Counted from the first letter of the stretch, positions 51,379 through 60,572 are shown. The stretch is DNA of 64,000 nucleotides from Arcticibacterium sp964021845 (GCF_964021845.1 NZ_CAXHZC010000008.1:184894-248893); one strand, 5' to 3'. Made by a program: numbers and translations. The notes: generated from the sequence alone by a model not told the origin.

Positions 51379-52953
51379 TTATTTGTTTAAATATGCATCC
51401 ACTGCACCAGTTGAGATAGATAAAAGCAGATTTGGGTATATCCCAAACAGTATGGCAAGAAAACCAAGAGTGAATAGTAAGGCCACTTCTTTGGTATTTA
51501 AGTCGGCCATTTTCTCGTCTAATTCTCTGTTGACCCAAAACTCGCCAAAGAACATTCTTTGTAAAGTCCATAAAAGGTACACAGCTGATAAAACTATTCC
51601 TAAAACAGCAAGAGCCGGAATCCATTTAGAGAAATCTGATGTTTTGAAGGCTCCTAAAAGGGAGAAAAACTCTCCTATAAATCCAGAGATGCCGGGTAAA
51701 CCCAGCGAACCAAAGAAAGCCACAATCACCACGCCCGTAAAGAGCGGCATTTTGCTGGCAAGTCCTCTGTAGTTTTGAATGAGTCTGTTATGTGTTCTGT
51801 CATAAATTACACCCACAATGAGAAAGAGCATAGATGACAATATTCCGTGGCTAAACATCTGGTAAATGCCGCCGTTTATGCCTTCTTCGTTAAAAGCTGC
51901 AAAACCTAAAAACACAAAACCCATGTGCGAAACGGACGAATAGGCAATTAGCTTTTTGAGGTCGTCCTGAGCTAGGGCATTAAATGCTCCATAAATGATA
52001 GAAAGTACACCCAAAATGGCAATGACAGAAGCCATGTCCATAGCTTCTTGTGGGAAAAAGTCCATGCCGATTCTTAAAAACGCATAGCCACCCACTTTCA
52101 AAAGAATTCCTGCCAGTACCACGGAGATGGCTGTAGGAGCTTCTACGTGAGCATCTGGCAGCCAAGTATGAAACGGAACTACCGGAAGTTTTATACCGAA
52201 ACCTATAAGGAGTAAAACAAAGAGTACGCTTTTAACAGGCCAGCCAAACCATTCTGTTCCGCTAGCAGCATCTAAAACCGAACCTGTTACATAATTAGCA
52301 GGGTCAGCTAAAAGTCTGAAATCAAAAGTGAAAGCGTTTTTGCCAAGTGCAGCAGTCAGCTCAGGATTAGTGACAGAAAGGCCCATGGCCAACATCACGA
52401 TTAAGACAAACACCGAACCCACCAAAGTGTAAATGATGAATTTCATGGCGGCATACTCTCTTCTTTCTCCACCCCAAATACCTATCAAAAAGTACATAGG
52501 CAAGAGCATAAACTCAAAGAACAGGAAGAATAAGAAAAAGTCTAACGAGACAAAACAGCCATAAACAGAGGATGTCAATAGTAAAAAGAAAGCAAAATAT
52601 GCCTTAGGCCTTTTGGTAATGCTGGTAGATGCTATGGCGGCTGCCATAAACACTATTCCGCCCAGTAAAACCATGGGTAAGCTAATGCCGTCAACCCCTA
52701 AAATGTAGTTGATGTTAATGACACCGAGTTTTCCAAGGTCTAGGTTTATCCACGAGGCTTCTTCTAAAAACTGATAGCCGGTGATGCTTTTATCAAAACT
52801 GTAAAAGAGAAATATACAGATAAGGAGGTTAATCACGGAAACCCCTATGGCTACTTGCTTAGGTGTGGAGGTCAACCTATTCGGTAAAAATAGAATGAGC
52901 ACTGCCGCCAAAAGCGGTAGAAATATTAAAATGGATAATAGAAATGCTGTCAT
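51379..52953 (-). CDS. nuoM: NADH-quinone oxidoreductase subunit M
   Basis: 524 residues, about 14 membrane helices. Signatures: GVDGISLPMVLLGG, FFLFFEFMLLPMYFLIGIWGG, and LPVVPFHTWLPDAHVEAPTAISVVLAGILLKVGGYA with the proton-channel lysine and glutamate. It pumps protons within the membrane arm of complex I. It lies 6 bp after nuoL and directly before nuoN. Confidence 0.96.
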   Translation of the reverse strand: MTAFLLSILIFLPLLAAVLILFLPNRLTSTPKQVAIGVSVINLLICIFLFYSFDKSITGYQFLEEASWINLDLGKLGVININYILGVDGISLPMVLLGGIVFMAAAIASTSITKRPKAYFAFFLLLTSSVYGCFVSLDFFLFFLFFEFMLLPMYFLIGIWGGERREYAAMKFIIYTLVGSVFVLIVMLAMGLSVTNPELTAALGKNAFTFDFRLLADPANYVTGSVLDAASGTEWFGWPVKSVLFVLLLIGFGIKLPVVPFHTWLPDAHVEAPTAISVVLAGILLKVGGYAFLRIGMDFFPQEAMDMASVIAILGVLSIIYGAFNALAQDDLKKLIAYSSVSHMGFVFLGFAAFNEEGINGGIYQMFSHGILSSMLFLIVGVIYDRTHNRLIQNYRGLASKMPLFTGVVIVAFFGSLGLPGISGFIGEFFSLLGAFKTSDFSKWIPALAVLGIVLSAVYLLWTLQRMFFGEFWVNRELDEKMADLNTKEVALLFTLGFLAILFGIYPNLLLSISTGAVDAYLNK

Positions 52954-52959
52954 ATTCTG

Positions 52960-54942
52960 CTAAAGCAAATTCAAAAATATCATTATTGCCAAGAAAAATA
53001 GAATTAGGGCTATCAAATAGCTCTGTATTTTTCCTCCTTGGATTGTTTTTAATCTGTTACCGACTCTGTCCACATAGGTGTAAATCATTTTCACACCACC
53101 ATCTACCACTTTTTTATCAATGGCATATATCAAAGTTCCGAAACCTGCGAAGGCCTTACTCAAAAGGTTTATACCGCCATCTACTACGAGCTGGTCAAAT
53201 CTGTAAATCAATTTTGCAAAACCCTTCATGTTATGAAGTGTGCCTGATGGATGCAGGCTTTCTTCATGTGCAAAATCATGCAATTGACCTGCTAATGGTT
53301 TGGCAACTTTATTCAAATAAAACCAATCAATATAAAAGTGATTGAGTCCTAGTTTCGACCAGAAATTAAGTGTTTGCGTTTCTAAAGCCGCTTCCTTTTT
53401 CGTTTTAAAATAAGACAGGGCTATGGCCAAAACGGCAAGGGCTAAAACCAAGTAGCCTAGCCAATGGTTGTTTTGATGAGGGATAGGGAAATGACTGGTA
53501 AATCTATTCTCTTCAAAGTTTAAAGGACTATTGCCAAAGGCAAACCAAAAAGATAAAAGAGCCAAAGGAAGTATAGACCATTCAAAAATGCTAAGTCTAC
53601 TTTTGGTTGTATGATGCTCTTGGCTGTTTCCTCTTTTTAGGAAAACTAAAACAAAGGCCCGCATCATATAATAACCTGTCAATACAGAGGCTAAAATTCC
53701 TAAAATAGGGACGATAAGTAGTGTTGAATTTTGGGTTTCTGCCCAATTCCATGTTGAAAGCAAAATAGCGTCTTTGGAAAGGAATCCTGAGAAAAGCGGT
53801 AGTCCTGATAAAGATGCTCCACAAATTATAAAGAGAACGGCTAGTAGGGTCTTTTTGGCAAAAAGTCCTCCCATCTTAAACATGTTTTGTTCGTGATGAA
53901 AATGGTGTATCACAGCTCCGGCAATTAAGAATAAACCTGCTTTAAAGAATGCGTGTGTGAACAAATGGAAAAGAGCAGCATTGGTGGCTCCTGCTCCCAT
54001 GGCCATCACCATTAAGCCTAATTGTGAAACAGTGGAGTAGGCCAAAACCTTTTTGATGTCTGATTGGAAAACGGCAGAATATGCGGCCAAAATTGCAGTT
54101 AATGCTCCTGTGAAAGCAATGACTTGGCCAGCGGTAGGGGTGAAAATGAAATCTACCCTTGCCAATAAAAATATACCTGCAGCTACCATGGTGGCTGCGT
54201 GAATTAAGGCGGAAACGGGTGTTGGACCTTCCATGGCATCAGGAAGCCAAACCTGTAAAGGAAACTGAGCCGATTTACCCACACAGCCACCAAAAAGCAT
54301 AAGACCTGTTAAGGTTAATATACTGCTTGGTTCATAAACTATAGTGGATAGAGCATCCAGCTCTAAAGTCTCAAATTGAAAATAGACCAAGCCTATTCCT
54401 ATCAAAAAGCCGGCATCGCCTATTCGATTCATCACAAATGCTTTAAGGGAGGCATTTATAGCTGATTGTTTTTTGTACCAAAACCCAATAAGGAGGTAAG
54501 AGCTAAAGCCAACTAATTCCCAAAAAATAAATATGAAGAGTAGATTTCCGCTGCAGACTAAGCCTAGCATGGAAAAAACAAACATATTCAAATAGGCATA
54601 ATAGAGATTAAACCTATCATCGTCTGCCATGTATTTGTCAGAGAAGAGCTGAACTAAAAGTGCTATAAACTGCACCAAAGCCCACATTAAGAGTGTTAGT
54701 TTATTTATAAGAAGACTGGCGGCTAAAGAAGAATTGACAAAACTTACCCAGGTAAATTCAAATAACTCGGTGTCTTTAAAACGACTTAGTAAAACTATGG
54801 CAATGATTAATCCTACAAGATTAATACCAATAGACAACGCAGAAGCAATAGTTTTAGAAAAGGTGTTTCTAAAGCTCAAAAGCCCTGCAAAGCCCAATAG
54901 ATAAAGACTTAAGGTTAAGAAAATGAGTTGGTCTGTTGGCAT
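52960..54942 (-). CDS. nuoL: NADH-quinone oxidoreductase subunit L
   Basis: 660 residues with about 16 membrane helices, including the C-terminal lateral helix region that spans the NuoM/NuoN interface. Signature motifs: FIFWELVGFSSYLLIGFWY, FPLQVWLPDAMEGPTPVSALIHAATMVAAG and STVSQLGLMVMAMG. It is the distal proton pump of complex I. It is the first gene of a three-gene unit (L-M-N) and has its own promoter with an overlapping palindrome. The other nuo genes are not within this window. Confidence 0.96.
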   Translation of the reverse strand: MPTDQLIFLTLSLYLLGFAGLLSFRNTFSKTIASALSIGINLVGLIIAIVLLSRFKDTELFEFTWVSFVNSSLAASLLINKLTLLMWALVQFIALLVQLFSDKYMADDDRFNLYYAYLNMFVFSMLGLVCSGNLLFIFIFWELVGFSSYLLIGFWYKKQSAINASLKAFVMNRIGDAGFLIGIGLVYFQFETLELDALSTIVYEPSSILTLTGLMLFGGCVGKSAQFPLQVWLPDAMEGPTPVSALIHAATMVAAGIFLLARVDFIFTPTAGQVIAFTGALTAILAAYSAVFQSDIKKVLAYSTVSQLGLMVMAMGAGATNAALFHLFTHAFFKAGLFLIAGAVIHHFHHEQNMFKMGGLFAKKTLLAVLFIICGASLSGLPLFSGFLSKDAILLSTWNWAETQNSTLLIVPILGILASVLTGYYMMRAFVLVFLKRGNSQEHHTTKSRLSIFEWSILPLALLSFWFAFGNSPLNFEENRFTSHFPIPHQNNHWLGYLVLALAVLAIALSYFKTKKEAALETQTLNFWSKLGLNHFYIDWFYLNKVAKPLAGQLHDFAHEESLHPSGTLHNMKGFAKLIYRFDQLVVDGGINLLSKAFAGFGTLIYAIDKKVVDGGVKMIYTYVDRVGNRLKTIQGGKIQSYLIALILFFLAIMIFLNLL

Positions 54943-54964
54943 AAATTAGCGAACCAATTTCGGG

Positions 54965-54996
54965 CAAATATAGGGCTGATTTTAATACTCTACCAA
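54965..54996 (-). promoter_or_regulatory. nuoL promoter
   Basis: On the minus strand, TTG (54996-54994), 21 nt, then a perfect TATATTTG (54972-54965). The ATG at 54942 gives a leader of about 15-20 nt. Confidence 0.65.
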
Positions 54997-55008
54997 TTTG
55001 GTAGAGTA
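54986..55008. promoter_or_regulatory. Perfect 10-bp inverted repeat over the nuoL -33 box
   Basis: TACTCTACCA (54986-54995), ATT, TGGTAGAGTA (54999-55008). It has no T-run and overlaps the TTG of the nuoL promoter, so it looks like an operator rather than a terminator. Confidence 0.6.
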
Positions 55009-55163
55009 AAGATTTCTTTTGAATTGCAAATTAATCAGAAATGCACATTTTCCGCCTTAATTCCATTAATCTCTTTGGCAAAGTATTAAAACTGAAGCCT
55101 ACTGACAAAAGGCTGTCACTTCAGTCATCGAATTTTGTGTCATAATTAATCAAAAAAAGAAAC

Positions 55164-55661
55164 ATGATATCATTTATTGAAGCATTTAAAAGAGAACTGG
55201 CAGACGAAGCAAAAGAAACGAAAAGAATGCTCGAGAGGGTACCTGTTGAAAAGCACCACTGGCAGCCACATCCGAAAAGTATGAAACTAGGAGTTTTAGC
55301 CTTTCATCTAGCCGAAATTCCAGATATGATAGAGAAAGCGGTATTGTCTGATAAATGGGATTTTGCGGAGGTAGAATCTTGGGAGGCAAAGGTTTTTGAG
55401 ACTAACGAGGCATTGGTGCACCATTTTGAAAACTCTGTTAAGAAAGCAAAGGAAGCTTTAGAGCAGTCAAAAGATGAAATTTTGCTTAAAAAATGGAAAT
55501 TGTGCACTGGTGAAGTGATTCATTTAGAAATGGAAAAGTGGGAAGCTGTACGTCACGCCTTCGGTCAAAACGCACATCACAGAGCACAGTTAGGGGTTTT
55601 TCTGAGACTTTTAGATATCCCAATTCCAGGACCTTACGGGCCTAGTGCGGATGAAATGTGA
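55164..55661 (+). CDS. DinB-family four-helix protein
   Basis: 165 residues. The DinB/YfiT-like helical bundle shows metal-ligand candidates His48 (in LAFHLAEIP) and a His pair in QNAHHRAQLGVFLRLL. It is a cytosolic protein of a large stress-associated family, some members of which are thiol-dependent transferases; its substrate is unknown. It is divergent from nuoL and could share control through the palindrome between them. Confidence 0.88.
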   Translation: MISFIEAFKRELADEAKETKRMLERVPVEKHHWQPHPKSMKLGVLAFHLAEIPDMIEKAVLSDKWDFAEVESWEAKVFETNEALVHHFENSVKKAKEALEQSKDEILLKKWKLCTGEVIHLEMEKWEAVRHAFGQNAHHRAQLGVFLRLLDIPIPGPYGPSADEM

Positions 55662-56264
55662 TTGAGTTTTTTAACTAAAACTTTATACTCCGAGAAGTTT
55701 TTGGAGTCTGTTGCACTTTGATTTTAGATTGGAATTGTGATTTGCTTGACTGGTCTTGTTCTACGTTCACCTTCCGGTGGGGACGTCATTTTTTTATAGT
55801 AAAAAAACGAAGCAAAAAAAGCTACACTCTGTAAACTCGCACATTCAAAATTCTAATAGATTGTTGTGGTGTTTTAAGTATTGTGTTAGAATTTTGCTTG
55901 TGCTCAAACAGTACAGAGCGATATATGGAATGTGAATTCTTTATTTTCTTTCGGACAGAAAGGTATATAGAATGAATTCCGCTTTGTCAAAATACTGTTT
56001 AAAGCACGGTCAGAATTATAGGTGTAATACACGTTCACAATTTCAATTGTTAGTAAAATTCTGATTGTGCAAGTTTATTTTGGCACATGGTTTTTGCTGA
56101 CTTTTTGCCTAAACAAAAAGTCAGGCATGCTCGGCGAGGGCAGCGAAAGAATTGGTATTTAAGTATTGTTTTTCTGAAAAAAGTAAGAAAATGCTATGCA
56201 AGCATCTAATATGCGTATTAAGATTGATTTTCGTATTTTCGGAAATCAATCTTTTAAAAGCCCA
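55662..56264 (+). other. Long noncoding interval with inverted repeats
   Basis: No coding capacity was seen. It contains a perfect 11-bp inverted repeat at 56097-56124 (CTGACTTTTTG / CAAAAAGTCAG) with no following T-run, and another at 56220-56253 just before the DUF1801 start. The rest is AT-rich with no motif I can name; decayed genes are possible. Confidence 0.5.
56220..56253 (+). promoter_or_regulatory. Inverted repeat in the leader of the DUF1801 gene
   Basis: AAGATTGATTT (56220-56230) / AAATCAATCTT (56243-56253), 11 perfect base pairs, ending 11 bp before ATG 56265. It would fall inside the coding region if the upstream ATG 56196 were used, which argues for the later start. Confidence 0.45.
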
Positions 56265-56738
56265 ATGACAATAGACGCGAAAAACCCTGACGATTATATC
56301 TCAAAAGTACCTGAGGAGCGTATTTCAGCCATGACGAAACTGAGAAATGTCATACTTGAAAACATTCCTGAGGGATTTGAAGAATGTATGAATTATGGAA
56401 TGATTGGGTATGTGGTGCCGCATTCTATTTTTCCTTTGGGGTATCACTGTGACCCTAAATTACCGCTGCCTTTTATGAATATTGCTTCGCAAAAGAATTT
56501 TGTGGCGGTGTATCACAGCGGCATTTATGCCGATCCTGAACTAATGGATTGGTTTGTGAAAGAATACCCAAAGTACAATAGCCGAAAACTGGATATGGGG
56601 AAGTCTTGTATACGTTTTAAGAAACCAGATGAGATTCCTTTTGAGTTAATTGGGCAATTAGCCTCAAAAATGACTGTGAATCAGTGGATAGAAATGTATC
56701 AAGAGAAGATTAACCAACCAGGCAAAAAGAAAGCCTGA
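56265..56738 (+). CDS. DUF1801 domain protein
   Basis: 157 residues from ATG 56265. The in-frame ATG at 56196 adds 23 residues that run through a palindrome and have no domain match. DUF1801 (YdhG-like) features: PEERISAMTKLRNVILENIPEGFEECMNYGMIGYVVP and NIASQKNFVAVYHSG, then SRKLDMGKSCIRFKKPDEIPFELI. Function in the family is not established. It is cytosolic. Confidence 0.85.
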   Translation: MTIDAKNPDDYISKVPEERISAMTKLRNVILENIPEGFEECMNYGMIGYVVPHSIFPLGYHCDPKLPLPFMNIASQKNFVAVYHSGIYADPELMDWFVKEYPKYNSRKLDMGKSCIRFKKPDEIPFELIGQLASKMTVNQWIEMYQEKINQPGKKKA

Positions 56739-56753
56739 TTGGCCAAATTAAAT

Positions 56754-57938
56754 TTACAATTCCAAATTCTCCACAATAATAGCACTTGCACCACCACCAC
56801 CGTTACAGATAGCCGCCATGCCGTATTTTGCTTTTTTCTGTTTCAGTACATTAAGAAGTGTTACCACTATTCTACTACCCGAATTTCCTAATGGGTGACC
56901 TACTGCTAATGCACCACCGTGGATATTTACTTTCTCAGGACTTACTTCTAAAACTTTCATAAAGGCTAAAGGAACTACCGCAAAGGCTTCGTTCACTTCA
57001 AAGTATTCAATGTCTGAAATACTCAGACCCGATTTTTCTAAAACTTTTTTCGCAGCTAGAACAGGAGAGGTAGTGAAAAACATGGGGTCTTGCTCAGCTT
57101 CTGCATAGGCTATTATCTTGGCCTGTGCTTTAAGTTCTTTGACTTTAATAGTTTCGCCATCGGCTAAAATCATGCTGCTAGCACCATCACTCATTGGGCT
57201 TGAGGTGGCTGCTGTAACAGTTCCGTCTTTTGAAAACGCAGGCCTTAGCGTTCTCATTTTCTCAAAGTTAGCCTTAGAGAATGCTTCGTCTTGCGTTAAG
57301 AATTTTGGTTCTCCTTTTCTACTTGGGATTTCCATCGGGATAGCCTCTTCATTAAAAGTGCCATTTTCCCATGCTGTGGCACATCTTCTATATGATTGTT
57401 CCGAAAAATCGTCTTGTTCTTCTCTTGTGATTTCGTGTTTTTCAGCGGTTTTGTCACCGCAAAGTCCCATTAAACAGTTATTGTACACATCCGTCAATCC
57501 GTCTTTTCCAAGGCCGTCAACTAATGTTTTGTCGCCAAAACCCACGCCAAATCTTGCATTTGGCACGTAATGAGGAATGTTGGACATGCTTTCCATGCCT
57601 CCCGCTATTCCTATGTTTACATCGCCTGCTTTTATTCCATTGGCTAAAATGCTGATGGCTTTCATACCAGAAGCACACACTTTATTTACCGTGGTAGCAC
57701 ATACCGCATCTGGCAAGCCTGCGGCTTTTGAGACCTGTCTTGCGGGTGCTTGACCTAGATTGGCAGATATTACATTTCCAAAAACAATGGCTTCAATGTC
57801 TTCAGGAGAGACATTTGATTTTTTTAGCGATGATTCTACACTCTTTTTGCCAAATTCAATGGCCGAAACTTTGCTAAGAGCACCGCCATAACTTCCTATG
57901 ACAGTACGGCTACTTCCTAAAATAAATACGTCTTTCAT
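56754..57938 (-). CDS. Acetyl-CoA C-acetyltransferase (thiolase)
   Basis: 394 residues from ATG 57938. A longer frame reaches 58034, but the first 32 residues are not thiolase-like and overlap the divergent gene's 5' end. The catalytic Cys88 is in NKVCASGMKA, the second catalytic pair in NIHGGALAVGHPLGNSGSR and the last Cys in CNGGGGASAI. Beta-ketothiolase of biosynthetic or degradative type; the substrate chain length cannot be set. It is divergent from an aldo/keto reductase. Confidence 0.93.
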   Translation of the reverse strand: MKDVFILGSSRTVIGSYGGALSKVSAIEFGKKSVESSLKKSNVSPEDIEAIVFGNVISANLGQAPARQVSKAAGLPDAVCATTVNKVCASGMKAISILANGIKAGDVNIGIAGGMESMSNIPHYVPNARFGVGFGDKTLVDGLGKDGLTDVYNNCLMGLCGDKTAEKHEITREEQDDFSEQSYRRCATAWENGTFNEEAIPMEIPSRKGEPKFLTQDEAFSKANFEKMRTLRPAFSKDGTVTAATSSPMSDGASSMILADGETIKVKELKAQAKIIAYAEAEQDPMFFTTSPVLAAKKVLEKSGLSISDIEYFEVNEAFAVVPLAFMKVLEVSPEKVNIHGGALAVGHPLGNSGSRIVVTLLNVLKQKKAKYGMAAICNGGGGASAIIVENLEL

Positions 57939-58046
57939 TTTTATTTGTTGATTTCTTATTAGTCTTGTAAAAATAGAGTTTAAACTTCTTTTTATATCAT
58001 ATAAAGGAATCGACTTTTGTTTTTTAAGCACCAAAACCCAATTGAA

Positions 58047-59039
58047 GTGAAATATAGAAAACTAGGAAAGACAAATATTGAAGTATCAGAAATTAGCCTT
58101 GGAACATGGCAAGTAGGCGGAAAATGGGGAGAGCCATTTGACTGGGCTTCTGCAGATAAAATTTTGAATGAAGCTGTGGAAGGTGGAGTTAATTTTATAG
58201 ACACGGCAGATGTCTACGGAAATGAAGTAGGCGAAAGTGAAAAGGCTGTAGGGAAGTTTGTCAAAAGCAGGTCAGAGAAGATTTTCGTGGCAAGCAAATG
58301 TGGTAGACAGCTGAGTCCGCATAATAATGAAGCTTATAAACCAGCCGTTTTAAGAAAGTTTGTAGAAGATAGTTTGAGCCGAATGGGCTTAGAGACTCTT
58401 GATTTGATTCAGCTACATTGTCCGCCAACGGAGGTTTTTTACAGACCAGAAGTTTTTGAGCTTTTTGATAGATTAAAAGAAGAGGGAAAGATTCAGAATC
58501 TTGGAATTAGTGTAGAAAAAATAGAGGAGGCGTTAAAGGGAATAGAGTTTGAAAACGTAAATACTGTTCAAATCATCTTCAACATGTTCAGGCAACGCCC
58601 ATCGGAGCTCTTTTTTGAACAGGCGAAAAAGAAAGACATAGGTGTAATAGTAAGAGTGCCTTTGGCTAGTGGTTTGTTGACGGGTAAGTTTTCAGCGAAT
58701 TCCAGTTTTGGCGAAGGCGACCACAGACAGTTTAATAGAAACGGAGAGGTATTTGACAAAGGAGAAACCTTTGCCGGAATAAACTATGATTTAGGTTTGA
58801 AAGCTGTGGAAGAATTGAAAGCAGTTTTTCCAAATCAAAGTAACTTGGCTCAAGTAGCCCTGAAATGGATTTTAGGTTTTGATGCAGTAAGCTGCATTAT
58901 TCCTGGAGCTAGTAGGATGGAACAGGTCACCTCGAATTTAGCTGCCTCAGAAATTCCAGCGATAAGCTCAGAACAAAATAAAGCTGTCAACAGAATTTAC
59001 GAGAAGTACATAAAAAAGAGTGTGCATCAGCTTTGGTGA
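58047..59039 (+). CDS. Aldo/keto reductase
   Basis: About 330 residues if it starts at GTG 58047 (KYRKLGKTNIEVSEISLGTW is the usual AKR N-terminus); an ATG at 58017 adds ten residues. AKR catalytic residues are visible: the Asp and Tyr in FIDTADVYGN, Lys in VASKCGR and His in LIQLHCPPTE, with an NADP-binding C-terminal IIPGASRMEQV. It is a cytosolic NADPH-dependent oxidoreductase; its substrate is unknown. It diverges from the thiolase gene. Confidence 0.92.
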   Translation: MKYRKLGKTNIEVSEISLGTWQVGGKWGEPFDWASADKILNEAVEGGVNFIDTADVYGNEVGESEKAVGKFVKSRSEKIFVASKCGRQLSPHNNEAYKPAVLRKFVEDSLSRMGLETLDLIQLHCPPTEVFYRPEVFELFDRLKEEGKIQNLGISVEKIEEALKGIEFENVNTVQIIFNMFRQRPSELFFEQAKKKDIGVIVRVPLASGLLTGKFSANSSFGEGDHRQFNRNGEVFDKGETFAGINYDLGLKAVEELKAVFPNQSNLAQVALKWILGFDAVSCIIPGASRMEQVTSNLAASEIPAISSEQNKAVNRIYEKYIKKSVHQLW

Positions 59040-59087
59040 AATTTGCTTTAAAATGACTAATTTGCGTAGAAGAAGAAAGTACATTTT

Positions 59088-59306
59088 ATGAGTGAAGTAA
59101 AAGAGAAATTGCTGTCTCAAATTGTTGGAATAGAAAATGAAGGTTTCTTACAAACCTTATCGGATATGCTTTCTAGTGTAGACTCAGAAGGTGTTTATCA
59201 ACTTTCAAGGCAGCAAAATCTAGATATTAATGAATCCTTAGAGCAAGTAAAGAACGGAGATGTAGTGTCTCATGAAGGTTTATTTGCTAGATTAAGGGCA
59301 AAATGA
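59088..59306 (+). CDS. Putative antitoxin of a type II toxin-antitoxin pair
   Basis: 72 residues, acidic and helical, with LSDMLSSVDSEGVYQLSRQQN and ending GDVVSHEGLFARLRAK. The C-terminus resembles antitoxins that pair with RelE/ParE toxins. Its stop TGA overlaps the toxin ATG as ATGA (59303-59306), the common antitoxin-first, coupled arrangement. A clear DNA-binding motif is not evident by eye. Confidence 0.65.
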   Translation: MSEVKEKLLSQIVGIENEGFLQTLSDMLSSVDSEGVYQLSRQQNLDINESLEQVKNGDVVSHEGLFARLRAK

Positions 59307-59601
59307 GGGTAGTTTTATGGTCAATAAAAGCATCTTTAGAACTAGAAAAGATTACAGACTATTGGCTGAAAGAAATCATTCAAAAAAGTACAGCAAAAAA
59401 GTTCTAAATGAAACTGAAGCTATTATCAATCATCTGCAGAGAAATCCTGAACTAGGTATTAAAACAAGTTCGTCCTCAGTGAGAATACGTTTGGTTTTGA
59501 ATAACTTCTATGTTTTCTATTCCTGGGATGAGTCAAGACTTTTTATTTTAAAGTTTTGGGATACTCGACAGAATCCGAATAGTAATGAATACCTGAATTG
59601 A
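59303..59601 (+). CDS. RelE/ParE-type toxin split between two frames at a slippery A-AAA-AAG site
   Basis: The natural start is the ATGA overlap at 59303: MRVVLWSIKASLELEKITDYWLKEI is a typical RelE/ParE N-terminus. That frame ends at TAA 59405 after 34 residues. The rest of the toxin (VLNETEAIINHLQRNPELG... then FYVFYSWDESRLFILKFWDTRQNP) lies in the -1 frame, ending at 59601. The switch is at heptamer A AAA AAG (59395-59401). Slippage there yields a 99-residue protein of normal family length. The alternative is an inactivating one-base loss in the A6 run. An ATG at 59317 opens the second frame but gives a non-toxin N-terminus. Confidence 0.65.
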
Positions 59602-59659
59602 CCCAACTATTTTTTTTGGTCTTAGGGCGAGCAAAATGAGTTGTTGAAATTCACTTCAA

Positions 59660-60397
59660 TTAAACATCCAAAACAAAAGCTCCTTTCTCACCAATTCTGC
59701 TTTTGGTTTCTTGGGTAATGTATCGCTTTTGGTCAACCTGCTGTGGAAGGTCTCTGGCACAGAAATAACTATGGATACTTCGGCGGTCTTTTTGAGTATG
59801 GTTTGTGGTGCCGCCATGCCATACATGTGAGTTAAATACCACCACAGAGCCTGCAGGAGCTATTATCAAGGTTTCATCAGGATGTTTTTCAAGTGGGTTT
59901 TCTAAGGCATCATTAGGCAGTATGTCTAATTTATGCGTGCCCGGTACAATTCTGGTGGCTCCGTTATTGAAGACGAAATCATCTAAAAGCCAAATGGTGT
60001 TGCACACCTTGTATTCGCCATTAGCTACGGTGTTTCCCCAGTCTACATGAAGTTTTTGTAAGCCTTTACCTGGTTTGGCGGCTCTATAGTTTAGGGAGGA
60101 GAGTTTGTAGGCTTTGCCAATTACGGTTTCAATAGTAGCTAAAACTTTTGGATGCATATAAAATTGGTCAAAGACCTTCCCTTTGTTAACCAAATCAGCC
60201 AGCCGGTCAACGCCATCTTCTGTTGGGTGCCGAATGTATTTAGAATCGAAAAGTTCAGAGCCCGCTTTTTGGCCTTCATTGGCAAGTAATTCATCAATTT
60301 TATCATTGACTTCTTTTACTTCTTGGCTGTTTAGTAATTGACCGAGGTTTAAGAAACCATCACGGTCTAGCGTTTCTATTTCTTTTTGGCTAAGCAT
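59660..60397 (-). CDS. Phytanoyl-CoA dioxygenase (PhyH) family protein
   Basis: 245 residues. Iron ligands: His117 and Asp119 in KLHVDWGN and the distal His194 in HVWHGG, with Arg206 as a likely 2-oxoglutarate anchor. It is an Fe(II)/2-oxoglutarate-dependent oxygenase of the PhyH type; the substrate is unknown and it need not be a fatty acid. It diverges from dnaX. Confidence 0.9.
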   Translation of the reverse strand: MLSQKEIETLDRDGFLNLGQLLNSQEVKEVNDKIDELLANEGQKAGSELFDSKYIRHPTEDGVDRLADLVNKGKVFDQFYMHPKVLATIETVIGKAYKLSSLNYRAAKPGKGLQKLHVDWGNTVANGEYKVCNTIWLLDDFVFNNGATRIVPGTHKLDILPNDALENPLEKHPDETLIIAPAGSVVVFNSHVWHGGTTNHTQKDRRSIHSYFCARDLPQQVDQKRYITQETKSRIGEKGAFVLDV

Positions 60398-60572
60398 TAA
60401 TAGGGTATAGTTTTGTAGTTCCTAAGTTCGTTATCTCTTCTATCTTTTTCAAAAGATTTGAAAAAAAAATAGCTGGGAAACTTTTAGCTTCTATGTAGCT
60501 GGAAAGAGATTTTTTTAATTAAAACAGTTCCAAAGTTTTCCACCCACTTCTACTATTAGGAACATTCTTTTT

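Noticed and set aside
52944..53345. 133-residue plus-strand ORF opposite nuoL
   Set aside because: It mirrors the membrane-protein codon pattern of nuoL and has no start context or own domain.
57118..57570. 150-residue plus-strand ORF opposite the thiolase gene
   Set aside because: It is antisense to conserved thiolase coding sequence and has low-complexity Ser/Leu content; a shadow frame.
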